A stretch of 64,000 nt of DNA from Turritopsis dohrnii (GCA_027922465.2 BQMF02000122.1:682001-746000), one strand, 5' to 3'. Shown: positions 1 to 10,545, counted from the first letter of the stretch. Made by a program: numbers and translations. The notes: generated by a model not told the origin, from the sequence alone.

Positions 1-144
1 TATAAACATATAACGGAAAGAAACAACACAAAAAAAGAAGAAATTTCATCCATATTATGGCTCCTTATCATTGTTGAGTCATGAATTGATGCACAATGAT
101 AACGTCCAAAAATTGTTTTGAAGTTTATGTCACAAAGATCATCA

Positions 145-2146
145 TTAGGTGTTAGCTATAAAATCTTCAAGTTCCTTAAATAAACCCAATGCTTCCTGTG
201 TTGTTTTTGGCATCCTGAGATCTTTCTCAACCATAATTTTTGTGGCCAATTTGACAAACTCTGGAGAGCAACCCAAGTCTTTCGGAGGAATGGAGCAAAC
301 ATTTTTAGCCATAAAATTAAAGAACAAAATTAAGAACGATCCAACATGTGAAACGAATTATTTTGTAAATGTGCCATTTGCGAGAGCTTATGTAAAATGC
401 AAATCTGTACATTACCTTGCGCTTCAGGGTACTCCAACAATAAATTTGGTTTCCCATTTGGGCATTTTCGATTTCTGTATGGCAACATACGATGCGAATT
501 ATGTACTATGCGAACATCATCAAGTTCCTTTTGAAGCAACTCTATGAAACAAAATTTTAAGCAGGATCTATACCAGAATGCAATTTTATTAAATCAGCAT
601 CATAACGAGATTAAAGAGGACTTAAATGTATAGATATCTTACTCATGTATTACGTTAGAATCGATGAAGACGCCAGAATCACGGAGGTTCTAAAAATACG
701 ATGGCTTTCTGCTACTAGGGCAACTATCTCGATTTTTCAACACAGGAATGTGTTCCTTGCCGCAAAAGTTAACAAAAGATATTGCGCTATTTCTGGGAGG
801 GGCTATACATGGAATGTTAAAGATCTTTCCAGAATTTCTGTTTATGACTGAGTTGTCACAGTTTGTCTCGTTTTCATTATCATAATTACTTTCTTGGTAA
901 ATTGGAAAAATAACTGACCAATAAGCGATAAAGTAATGAAATCAGTAAAACATTTAATAATACGTTGCTTAAACAAAAGTTCGGAAAAGATCTATTTGTA
1001 TTAAACACTGGAGTTGTAATAAACTAGAACGCGGTAAATTCAGTAGTGTAAAATAATGATAAAGGTGATATATCGGCAATTTTTTTTTCAGACTCTCTTT
1101 TGTTTCACATGCATTAAAAAAAAGTTTCACCTTGAAAAAATTAATCCATCTTTGGGAGAAATGTGATCGTAATTTACTCCGCCAAGCCTCGATTCGCTAA
1201 AATGAAATGAAATGAGATAGGAACTTGCAACGAATGATGCACTCAAACACGAACTAAATGGCTGTTCATAAAAATACCTGGGTTGCTGTTGATTTTCCAA
1301 ATTGAAAGCTATGATCTCCTGCAAATTGATCGGTGTCGTTTCTTCGAAAAAATCGTTGTGTAGCGGCTATATTCAGATTCTCAGTTCCAAAATCGCTTCT
1401 CACACGAAATGTTGTACCTAAAAAATTCACAAACAAACCAGGAAGAATCGAGGTATTATTCGCAATGTATATATTTTTTTTGCGTATTTCAAACCTTTGA
1501 ATTCAGATACGCACTCCAGAAAGTAGAAAGCAATAACAGCAGGATCATTGTTGGAACTTGCAACCTTTAACCACGAAATCTTTCTGGAATATCTAAATTT
1601 ATTGATAATAAAAAACAATGCGCGAGCAAATAAACCACTTCATTACTTCATTGAGGGTCGATAAATGCTAGCCCCTACAGCCAGTGCTACAAAAACACGA
1701 CAATAGATATCTAACCCATCAATGCATCCATGTATACAAAATCCGAACGGCTTCAGTTTGTCGTAGCCATCTATGTGCCAGGTTTGGTTTGGTCCCTATA
1801 TCAATGAATAAATTTTGCAGTTTGAACAAAAAATCACACCAGTTGAAGAAAGACATGAGTTAAGGAAACAGTCTTGCTGGGACTTTTCAGTTGTCGTAAG
1901 AAACTAAAATTTACGACATTGGTTAAACTATTTAACAATCCTTCCACGTGGTCTGTATGTATAGCACTGAAATCTTATGGACTAACACCAAAATTACCAT
2001 AATTATTATATGGGTGACAAATATGTATTTAATATCGGAAAAAGTACCTTAGAAATACATTTGCGACGGCGAAATCTACGCAACTGCCTCGATTCTACAC
2101 CGTCTGGATCAATGATCTTCATTAACATTTTAGTGGGAAGAACAGA
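145..2146 (-). CDS. Spliced IS3-like integrase-core gene, 5' incomplete and possibly decayed
   Basis: Homologous along its length to the intronless integrase at 25002-26207, but split by introns. Exons that can be read on the minus strand: 2048-2146 (IIDPDGVESRQLRRF), 1716-1795 (TWHIDGYDKLKPFG, first catalytic Asp), 1495-1592 (YSRKISWLKVASSNNDP), 1278-1417 (RSDFGTENL, second Asp), 1131-1196 (RIEAW, catalytic Glu), about 416-563 (LLQKELDDVR) and 145 to about 330 (PPKDLGCSPEFVKLATKIM). The five exons from 2146 to 1131 are bounded by AG and GT with compatible phases. The DDE residues are all present. Weak points: the N-terminal helix-turn-helix exons are not found, and the stretch matching residues just after the catalytic Glu exon is unresolved around 560-650, with stops in every frame. 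It could be a domesticated host gene or an intron-bearing transposon remnant. The downstream ORF ends in TAA at 145. Confidence 0.6.
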
Positions 2147-2501
2147 CTATGTATCATTTCAAAATTCATTAATGATTGCAGTCCAGTAGTAACTTTGGAA
2201 CAAAAGCAAAAGTTGGAAGGTGTCAATTTGTTTTGAATTAACATTTTTGTAATGTTATTCAATGTTTGGTTTTGTATGTCTGGGTAAACAGTTCTGTGTT
2301 ATATATTGCCATTTTTTACATTAAAGTTACTTCTCTTCTGCGTATATGTATATTCTGAGACGTATTGCTGTTTGTTTCTGTTTTAAATGTTCTGAATGTT
2401 AGAAATGAATTAAAGAATTAAAAAATCTTTTAAACAAGTTAAATTCTGCGACACAACGCAAGCTGAACATGGGTGGCGAGCGACGCCGCCCTGGCGGCTA
2501 G
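2147..2501 (+). mobile_element. Tail of a Helitron-type repeat (3' end at 2501)
   Basis: The block from about 2140 to 2501 is repeated at about 4010-4377 with roughly 85-90% identity. It ends in a GC-rich hairpin (GGCGAGCGACGCC core at 2472-2490), a short spacer and CTAG at 2498-2501. The same hairpin plus CTAG, on the opposite strand, ends every unit of the 33.2-42.0 kb array. A hairpin a few bases before CTAG is the standard Helitron 3' signature. The 5' end of this copy is not visible and may lie in the neighbouring integrase exon. Confidence 0.55.
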
Positions 2502-4500
2502 TCTTATTATACTAATTCGCATTTGTGCATACCACTTTTATTTTAGAGAGTGACATATTTGTTTAATTTTTACGGTCATCGTCCTCTTATGTGCGCCTAA
2601 AACCACGTAGAGGCGAGAACACTTTTTTTCATTTTCCGCGATTAGTATATGCTCCTCCGTTTTGTTATTTTTGGTTTGCGCAGTGGAGATCAGCCGAAAA
2701 ACGTCTTTGGAGGAGTGCGAGCAATGCAATCTTCTTCGTTCAAAATTTGTCAACGATCATTTCGTGAGCAAGAAACTTCGCGAAGAAGACGTGTTTCTTT
2801 TTGTATACGAATATTTTAATTTAAATTTGATTGTTTTAGGCAGCAAATCGACGAAAAAACTGACGAAGAAACACAGGTTTGTATGCACGAAGGTATTGTT
2901 ATTATTATAAAACGTTTTATTATTGTTTGTTTACAATGAAAAATCATATTTAGATATACAGAAGAAGTGCAGTGAAGTTTTTAAAAATTAACTGCAGAAA
3001 GATCGAACGAACAAAAGGTATTATTATAAAACTTTTATTTTTGATTAATAAAAGAACAAGTTAGAAACATGTATTTGTATTTAAATGTATTTAAATGTTT
3101 GTTTACGTTTTAGTTATCAAATATCGCTATACAGAAGAAAGTGTAGTGAAGAAATGCAGAACAAAATGATGTTTATTTACACAGTAAGGAATGGTTTTAA
3201 TTTAGTTTTGAAAGATTAAATACTATAGCTTTGAATAGATATCTTATTATATGAGTTCTTTCGTTGAGTTTATATGCTACTGGATGAAAAACGAAGACGA
3301 GAGTAATTTGTTTTGGTAACGCGCGCTATTATTGTTTTTATAGTTAGCAAAGAAGATTTGATTTGATTTATTTATTTACAGATCAATTAAAAATGGTCCC
3401 ACAGCTATGACTGTTTTCCTTTCTCATGGCTGTGGAAGTAGGGAACGTGTTATGCTGTCAAATTGTATCTGTTGACGATGTTTGATGCTTTGTCTGCATG
3501 CCTTTCTGCCAGCCATTTATGCCTTTTGTTTTGGTTTGCTTAAATATGGTTGCAGTAGTAGTAAGTATTGTAGCTGTTCTTTACTGAAATCTTTTTCTTT
3601 TTAGCATTATGTTTTTATTTGTTGCTTTTAATATCTTCTGGGTATTCAATTATGGTTTTGGTCAAAGTAGGGCATTTTGTTGTTTCAATTATTTTTATTA
3701 ATTTGATGTTTGGTTGTGTATGCCAGGTAAAACTCTTTATTCTGTTCAGCTCCAGTGTTGAGTGAACCCGTATTGACTCACAGTATCGGTTGACTTTATA
3801 GACCAAATTTTGTTTTTAATTGTTATCTTTAGGATAAATGCGTACTTGAATTTTCTTTTTGTTTTTTCTTTCTTTTTGTTTTATTTTTTATTTCAATATT
3901 GTTATAGCATGATTAGGTTTTCGGTATTACAATTCAAGTATTAATTTTTTAGGTAATAATAAAAAAGGCACAAAGAAATAAAACTCATGGTTTTAATCAT
4001 GACGTTGATGGTTTTGGGAAGAACAGACTACATATCATTTCAAAAATTCATTAATGGTTGCAGTCGAGTAGTAACTTTGGAACAAAAGAAAAAGTTTGAA
4101 GGTATCAATTTGTTTTGAATTAACATTTTGTAATGTTTGGTTTCGTATGTCTGGGTAAACAGTTCTGTGTTATATATTGCCATTCTTTTTACATTAAAGT
4201 TACTTCTCTTCTGCGTATAAATATATTATTCTGAGCCATGTTGCTATTTGTTTCTGTTTTTAATCTTCTGAATGTAAGAAATGAATTAAAAAATTAATGC
4301 CTGTAGAAACTTTTACACGAGTTAAATTTTGCAACACAACGCATACTGAACATGGGTGGCGAGCGACGCCGCCTGGGATGTTTTTGAGTTGCGATTCTAT
4401 GATTTATTTTTTCGTCACGGGGTACGTACACGGGAATGGTGGATTTGACCTAATGTTTTCGAAGTTAAGTTCGGTAAAAAGTTTTTACCCGGGATACTAG
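2502..4500 (+). mobile_element. Helitron-type repeat starting at TC directly after CTAG
   Basis: Begins TCTTATTATACTAATTCGC right after the CTAG of the preceding copy. Its 3' part (about 4010-4377) repeats that copy's tail, including the hairpin at 4351-4369. Between the hairpin and the CTAG at 4497-4500 lie about 120 extra bases (4378-4496), so the terminus is interrupted. No convincing protein is encoded; an open frame at 2662-2910 (82 codons) matches nothing I know. Inside, two related segments (about 2890-2975 and 3017-3149) share a motif like ATACAGAAGAAGTGCAGTGA. The stretch 3160-4000 holds nothing recognisable. Confidence 0.45.
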
Positions 4501-4534
4501 TCTTATATATAATAGCGAGTGTGTGTCACACTTT

Positions 4535-5052
4535 TATTTTAGGCAGTGATAATTTTTTTGAATTTTACGGTCAAAATCTTCTTAATCGTGGTCATATTTT
4601 TCGTGAGGCAATGTGCGTTTTTTTATGATTATGATACTAGTAACCCGGGTAAAACTTTTTACCAAACAAGAGCTCGAAAAACTGATCAAAAAAGTGTATG
4701 GGATCGTTTCGCTACGACCAACCGTTACAGGGATATCGTCGGTTAAAGATTTTGATGACGTCATAGCCGCAATACCAAATTAAATTTAGGCCCAAATTTT
4801 GTGTCACCCCATCACCCGTATCGCGGACCCTAAAAAACGTCAGTTTTCCCTATTGGTTCTCGAGATATTTCCCCAAAAACGTCGCGTTCGATTAGGGATG
4901 CAATGCAATGATTCCCCGTGATTGATTAAAAACTGACGTCACGGCACTTGCTACTATATAATAATCGTAAAAAAACGCATGGCCTAACGAAAAATATGAC
5001 CACGATTAAGAAGATTTTGACCATAAATTCAACAAAATTTATCACTCTCTAA
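4535..5052. repeat. Imperfect inverted repeat (fold-back), arms about 4535-4640 and 4955-5052
   Basis: The left arm reads TTTTACGGTCAAAATCTTCT and continues to GTGGTCATATTTTTCGT; the right arm is its reverse complement with about 85% identity over 100 bases. A second, inner inverted pair (GGTAAAAAGTTTTTACCCGG at 4472-4491 and its complement near 4643-4662) overlaps the left side. The spacer 4665-4850 is repeated in the same orientation at 16936-17115. No coding potential. Probably a non-autonomous transposon or part of the Helitron-type family starting with TC at 4501. Confidence 0.6.
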
Positions 5053-5292
5053 AATATCAATATATAATGTTTGCGGAGTGGGTGCGTGTAATCACCCGCT
5101 CGCCAGCGAAAATATGGAATGCGTGAAAGCCGGATTTTCATTCGACAAAAAGACAAACCGATCGAGTTAAATTCGTAACTGCGTGCGTGAATGCGTATCC
5201 ATATCAATCCAAAAGAATGTTACTTTTGTTGGCAAAAAAGTTAATGCAGTGTAAGCCTATCAATACAATGTACTTTTGAGTTATATTACTAT

Positions 5293-5784
5293 TCAAAATT
5301 TATTTCTATATGGATTAATAATTGACATAAGGCTTGCAGTATCCATTTTCGGATCCACTGCACCAAGTTGAAGAAGAAAACATTGTCTGTGTACATCTTG
5401 TCCACATATCACACATTCAAAAAGGGGGTTGTCTTCCAACCGCACACAATATGATTCATGACAAATCGGGCATTCCTCTGGAAGTAGATTTTGAATCCTA
5501 CAGATAATGTTGTGTATGATTGACGGTTTGCGGCAATCCTGTTGGTTGATTACTTGAAGAAAAGACAAGGTTTCTTTCAGAATAGGTTTGTTGAAAGCAT
5601 TAAAATCCTTTTTCAATCGATCAAGATCTTTTCCATACTGGTAGGTTTTGATGCATTTCTTAATTTCCTCAGTAGGTGCTAATAAACAGAGTTCAGTAAT
5701 AACTGTGTCAATATCCTGCTGCTTGGAGATGTTACTGTTGCCTTTCGTCATCCCAGCAGAAAGGTTGAGAGGGCAACTATCCAT
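5293..5784 (-). CDS. Small PHD/RING-like zinc-binding ORF, possibly LINE ORF1 fragment
   Basis: An ATG-initiated 163-codon frame. The first 100 residues are charged and helical in character. Residues about 113-150 carry a cysteine-histidine cluster: CPICHESYC, then CVICGQDVHRQC, i.e. CxxC...CxxC-x4-HxxC, suited to two zinc ions in a PHD or RING-like fold. Such fingers occur in ORF1 proteins of CR1/L2-type LINEs and also in host proteins. No reverse transcriptase frame follows on the minus strand within the next 5 kb, so if it is LINE-derived it is a stranded 5' piece. Upstream (5785-5920) the same strand is closed by stops. Function unassigned. Confidence 0.45.
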   Translation of the reverse strand: MDSCPLNLSAGMTKGNSNISKQQDIDTVITELCLLAPTEEIKKCIKTYQYGKDLDRLKKDFNAFNKPILKETLSFLQVINQQDCRKPSIIHNIICRIQNLLPEECPICHESYCVRLEDNPLFECVICGQDVHRQCFLLQLGAVDPKMDTASLMSIINPYRNKF

Positions 5785-6458
5785 AAAGCGTCACAAGAAG
5801 AGATTTAGGATTCACTGTCGTGTTCAGCTGGTCCTAGGTCCACAGCCGAGAAACAATCCTCTTTTTTCAACTTCAGTTTCTACCAACAAGTTCCGAAAAA
5901 ACGGCCACTTTAAATAAGTGGGTAGTGCTGAATTAACGGATTTAACAGCTTGTACCGTTTTTGATATTGTTCATTTATTTATAACTAGCTGAAAAAAAAG
6001 GCTTCTCCAAGTGTTTCCACACAGGTTCAGCCTTTTACTGACTAGAATAGTATATTTAATGTCAGTATTTAAGGAAACTGTCGCCTTAAGTCTTTATATT
6101 GGAGAAAAAAGTGTCACCTTACGGGCTAAATAGTGAAATATATCTACATATCTATATACATACATATCTATCTATATATCTATATATATAAAATAAAATG
6201 TTGACGGTTTTATATATATATTTCAAGACGTTTCTGTTGCTTTTACGTGTTCTATTCCTCTGAACCTTTCCGTGATGCGCACTCTGCACCGCTGACGAAG
6301 TTCTTTCAGTCTAGTTATCGTCGACGGATATCTGCGGAAGAACAAGTCCGTGTCGAACACGTCCCTGTTTTCCCCTTTAACGAGCATCTACGCGTCGTAA
6401 CTCGGCTCTGCGCCACGATTACTTGTACCCCTGCATCGGTCGTATCTTTGGCAAAACG
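5785..6458. other. Intergenic, AT-rich, with a TA/TC microsatellite
   Basis: No supported gene. A run of ATCTATATA-type simple sequence lies at about 6135-6220. Part of 6240-6458 is GC-richer and may be the 3' untranslated region of the helicase gene, whose stop codon is at 6459-6461. Confidence 0.5.
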
Positions 6459-9241
6459 TCAAATAGTGAACTCCTTCAGGTCCTTCCTCTGATCCATGGC
6501 ATTCAGAAGGATCCGTAGAACTTCACGATGGTAGCTGTGGTTGTTGACGTCGTGAACTGAAAATCGTTCCTTAGTTTTCCAGTCCAACGACGATGGTGAT
6601 ATGGAGCTTTCCGAAATCTCGTCTTCTTCGTTTTCCTTTTGTTCTTCGTCCTCTTCACTCGGCGCCAACAGCGCCCTTTCCGTTTCGGCATCGATGTCGC
6701 TTGACGATGTCACTAAAAAATGAAATTCGTTATTTTACATGCATGGAATTTCGTTACGACGTTTTCATCTTTTTTAAGGTGCAAAATAACCAGTATTTAA
6801 CCAGCGTACCTGAATTTTCTTGAATGCAAACACCAGCAGTTTCGCCACTTGTACCTGCTTTGCATTCACGCGTCTGATCTCCGACAGCTAAAAAGATATT
6901 GGAAGATAACCTAATTACGTGACTAAAAAATTCAGAGATAAAGAGCCAAGTTTGTTATGAACGTGCCTGAAGTTTGTGAAATGCAACAAACGTCATCCGT
7001 TGTGCTAACTCCTGCATCGTCCAACTGATTTCCAACAACTAGAAAAATAAAACAATGGAGCAATTAACGTGTTAAAGTGTTAATTTCATTTGCTGTACCG
7101 AAGCCAAACAATACAGATTAATTGAATTGGAATTACGGATTAATTGAAATGGAAATTGGAATGTCAAATGCAACAAAGACAATTGAACACAATACAACAC
7201 AAATACAATACCTGTTTGGAGTTCTGTGGACGCGTGATTCAGCGCCTCGTCGTTAACCGCTGTCGCCCTTTTCACTGACACGGGTGTCAAAGTTGCCGAC
7301 GTGATCTCCCTTAACTTGCTTTCCTGCTCGCTTGGTATTCCACCAAAGGTTTTTGGTTCCACTAGCTCGTTCCAATCCCTAGGAAATAGCAAGGGTAATT
7401 CGGAAAAACGAAAATGAAAACAAGTTCATGTTCAATGTCAAAACATTCACAGAATGATACTCACTTTTCATAAAACCTTTCTAAAGGATCCACCATGTCG
7501 ATGTTTCTGTTGATCTCGTTAACCATCCACATGATGCACTGCATGGCGTTGGCTTTCATCCATGCCGGCGCCTCAGTTTCCTTCCTAGCCAACGACGTCG
7601 TATTGAAGATGGACAAGCGTCTTTCCACGTTTTGTTGTTCGCTTCCAAAGTCAGGAACGTGGTTACACGTGATGTATATGCCAGATTCGTTGTTGAGAAT
7701 TCTGGGCGTTTTGTGTTTTATTGATTGAGTAAACGAACCACCTGAAAAGTATCAGAGCAATGTCAATAGCTACGAAAACAAAGCAAGTCATAACGGCAAT
7801 CGTGATGGTGTTTATATTTACCTAACATGTATCGAATGAAATTTATCACACCTTGCAGAAAGACCTTCGCTTGATCGCTACCGAACATTTCGTTCGACCA
7901 CTCGTCGATGAAAACCAGCTGGGTGTCTTTGTCCAGCATTGAAAATCCAAAGCATTTCTCCTTCGATATCGATGCGACATTATGTTCGGGAATTACCCCG
8001 AAATGAACGGCGGACCAGGAGGATTTATCCGAATCTGCTGGGCCAACGACAGCTAACTGTCGCATAATAATGTTGCATCGATATCGAAGGAGAAATGCTT
8101 TGGATTTTCAATGTGCAGCGATGGTGTAGTGGTTAGTATCTTTGAGTGCGAACGCTGCGACCCGTGTTCGAGTCCAGTCATTTCGTATCTCGATGCTCCA
8201 CTCCGATGCGCTTTAAACGGAGCGTATCAGCCCATTAGGTGCCATCGACTGACTGCACACTGGCCTTCGGGCAAGTTAGAGCAATGCTATACGTATCTCT
8301 GGCGGTAAGTCAACTAATAGTTGCAAGTCGGTGGGCGGAAGAACCAACCATTACGGATAGAAGCCCAAGGACTAAAAACTCCCGTTACTTACTTACTTAC
8401 TTACTAACTTTCTGGTTTCCAATGGCAGTTGTCCAACCAGTAGACATTGGTAAAATTTGTTCAGGAAGTTCACCCTGGACCAAACATCCGAAAACGAGTT
8501 TTTCACGGAAGTTTCGAAGTAGCCACCATCATGCGTTGCGTCGTACCGGTAGTCTTGGAAACTCCTTGGTGACACTTTGCCCAAGTCGGACGCCAGCAAA
8601 GGTGTGTCAACGAACTGTCTGCTCGAAAGCTTTAGGCATTTTCCACCCCTGACTTCTATCAGGTCTTCAAGGAACGTCATTTGTGGCAGCACCTGGAAAT
8701 CAAGGCACACAGTCTAAACAAACATTTGAAAAACTCTGCAGAGTAATAAACAAATAATAATCACCTTGCAATGTGGACTGGACATCATGCGGTTCAACAC
8801 GGACCAGTTCTTCAAAATGGCGTCCTGGAGTGCTGGAACAGCCAATAACGTGTTCAGGTATTCATCAATGGTACACATATACCGATAAGCGTATTGAGCT
8901 GGAATGAAATAGAAAATAAAAAAAGAAATAAGAAAAGAAAACCAAACTATGACAGTCGAAATGCTGTACACTCAGGCTACGACGAATCAAGTTTGCGGAA
9001 ATGTAACGTAGAACATACCACGAACGTATTTACAGTAAATCCTGCCCCTGCACAAACTGTGACCGGCTTCTCGCATGGCACTTGCCACCATATTGGACGC
9101 ATTGGCTGCCGATGTTGACCCTGTATCGCATACGGCGGAAACAGAATTGACAACCACTGTGCCATCCACACGCGTCACTGTGACATTCATTCCCTCCTTT
9201 CGTAGGTTAAACGACGCGTTTTCTAACGTTGCTACTAATCT
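6459..9241 (-). CDS. Nine-exon superfamily 3 helicase gene, parvovirus NS1-like, 5' end not seen
   Basis: Reading the minus strand gives exons 9019-9241, 8765-8898, 8405-8692, 7852-8056, 7465-7741, 7212-7378, 6967-7038, 6810-6887 and 6459-6712. Every junction has matching codon phase and the frame stays open to a TGA stop. Acceptors are AG and donors GT, except exon 7, which would use GC. SF3 motifs in order: degenerate Walker A GPADSDKSSW (exon 4), Walker B LVFIDEW (exon 4), sensor YITCNHVPDF and Arg-finger region NVERRLSIF (exon 5). These match SF3 helicases of parvovirus NS1 and related replication proteins, which unwind DNA as hexamers. Exons 7 and 8 encode similar short modules (VVGNQ and AVGDQ starts); exon 9 is acidic. 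Upstream exons, including any HUH nickase, are absent or lie beyond the LINE at 9.3-13.4 kb. It may be an endogenised viral gene, a transposon gene or a host gene. Described only; no protein is reconstructed. Confidence 0.75.
7937..8113. repeat. 45-bp inverted duplication (7937-7981 and 8069-8113)
   Basis: The segment at 8069-8113 is the reverse complement of 7937-7981, which is coding sequence of helicase exon 4, with one mismatch. The copy lies between the left CTAACT (8053-8058) and the SINE 5' end (8114), so it looks like filler DNA copied from nearby when the SINE inserted. Confidence 0.85.
8114..8403 (+). mobile_element. tRNA-derived SINE with (TTAC)n tail
   Basis: The head has polymerase III promoter boxes: an A box in GGTGTAGTGGTTAG (8123-8136) and a B box GTTCGAGTCC (about 8166-8175), with tRNA-like spacing. 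A body of about 200 bases follows, then a tail of TTAC repeats to 8403. CTAACT occurs at 8053-8058 and again at 8404-8409, a likely short target duplication. The SINE sits antisense in an intron of the SF3 helicase gene. It cannot be a working tRNA gene, because no acceptor stem closes after the B box. Confidence 0.75.
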
Positions 9242-9347
9242 CTGTAGGCATCGGTAAGAGCGACATCAGCAGCCTTACCGCCGAAGAGAACGGACGTGTT
9301 TTTTTCTTGACGCAGTTTTAACGAGACATATTTTGTTTTCTCGAAAT

Positions 9348-10545
9348 ATGGAATCAGATTTGTCTGAAAGCAGTATTTTTTATAAAATACTGGAACAATC
9401 TTTATTTGAAGAAATTCCTGTAGAAATGGAGGAGGATGCTACAGTGTTCATTGAACAAAAGTACGAAGAAACAAGAATGAAAAGAGTTATAATCAGTCTC
9501 AGAAAACTAATACAAGATGAGGTGACAAATTGTTTCCAAGAGGGTACGATAAATAATTCAAAGAGGCTTATTTCATCACTTGAGGAAAACCTATCCTTTT
9601 TGAAACAAGAACTCAGGAAAAAGGATGATGTTATAAAAGCATTGCTTCATAAAATAAAACTCTCAGAAAACTCTCGGATGTATCAAAATTCTCTGTTAGA
9701 AAAAAACTCACAAAGTACAGAATTATTACACTCCTCCTCACCGTCTCTTACAGAAGTTGACACGCCAAACATAAGCTTAATTGAGGAAACCTTATCAGCG
9801 GAGGAGAAAAAAGCGGCAATAAAAACATCAATTAACAATCAATTATCCGAAGTTAGAAGAAAAAATCACAGTAATTACCTGTCACAAAGAAAATCAAATT
9901 TCTCTAAAAAATCGCACAGGGACACACTTTCATGTATAGTGTTATCAGACTCTATGTTCAACGGAATTCACGAAAAGAACTTATGTTAAGCGGGGTTTAC
10001 ACTATCAGATTCTGTCTGTTTGTAAACGCAAAAATCTGTCATGAATAATTAATGAGAAAAATCGTTCGACAGAATCTGTCAGACAGAATCTGATAGTGTA
10101 AACCCCGCTTAAAGATGGTAACGATGTTAAAATCAAGTACTTTTCTGGAGCAAAAATTCACGATATTCAAGAGAAACTACCATATATACTGAAGGAAAAA
10201 AAACCGGACATCTTAACAATACACGTCGGAACAAATAATGCGCCAACGATGACGTCAAACCAAATAGTAGTTGGACTTTTGCAGTTAAAAACGGACATCA
10301 AGAAGATTCATATCACATGCAGAGTTATCATTTCGACTCCAACAATCAGAACAGATAATGGTAAGGCAGCCTTAACAATTCACAAGGTAAATAAACATTG
10401 GAATCAACTAAATGTAGAAATAATTGACAATTCTAACATAATAGCCAAAGACTTGGGCAAAAAGGGGTTACATCTATCGAATGTTGGAAAATCAAAACTA
10501 TCAAATAATCTAATAAAAAAATTGAGAAGTATAGATAATTGTTGA
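9348..10545 (+). pseudogene. LINE 1, ORF1: coiled-coil plus SGNH-esterase-like domain, broken
   Basis: From the ATG at 9348 the frame has a long charged, heptad-rich segment (about residues 60-110). It then enters a block matching the start of an SGNH esterase: IVLSDSMFNGI, comparable to the GDSM of the second LINE at 43.9 kb. A 119-bp MITE at 9990-10108 interrupts it with a stop. The domain resumes in another frame with KYFSGAKIHDI, then IHVGTNNAPTM (the GxN block) and GLHLSNVGKSKL (the C-terminal His block). Removing the MITE and one TTAA does not restore the frame, so at least one other indel is present. ORF1 esterase domains are typical of L2/CR1-type LINEs. Confidence 0.8.
9990..10108. 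mobile_element. 119-bp MITE with 29-bp perfect terminal inverted repeats
   Basis: Both ends read inward GCGGGGTTTACACTATCAGA and onward to CTGTCTG, 29 bases without mismatch. TTAA flanks each side (9986-9989 and 10109-10112), fitting TTAA-targeting families such as piggyBac or Kolobok. The element is almost entirely the two arms plus a short AT-rich loop, and cannot encode a protein. It interrupts LINE 1 ORF1. Confidence 0.9.

Noticed and set aside
8114..8190. A tRNA gene
   Set aside because: A and B boxes are present, but no closing acceptor stem, and a SINE body and tail follow.
8393..8652. Plus-strand 137-codon frame at 8239-8652 as a gene
   Set aside because: It crosses the SINE tail and is antisense to helicase exon 3, which has the better evidence.
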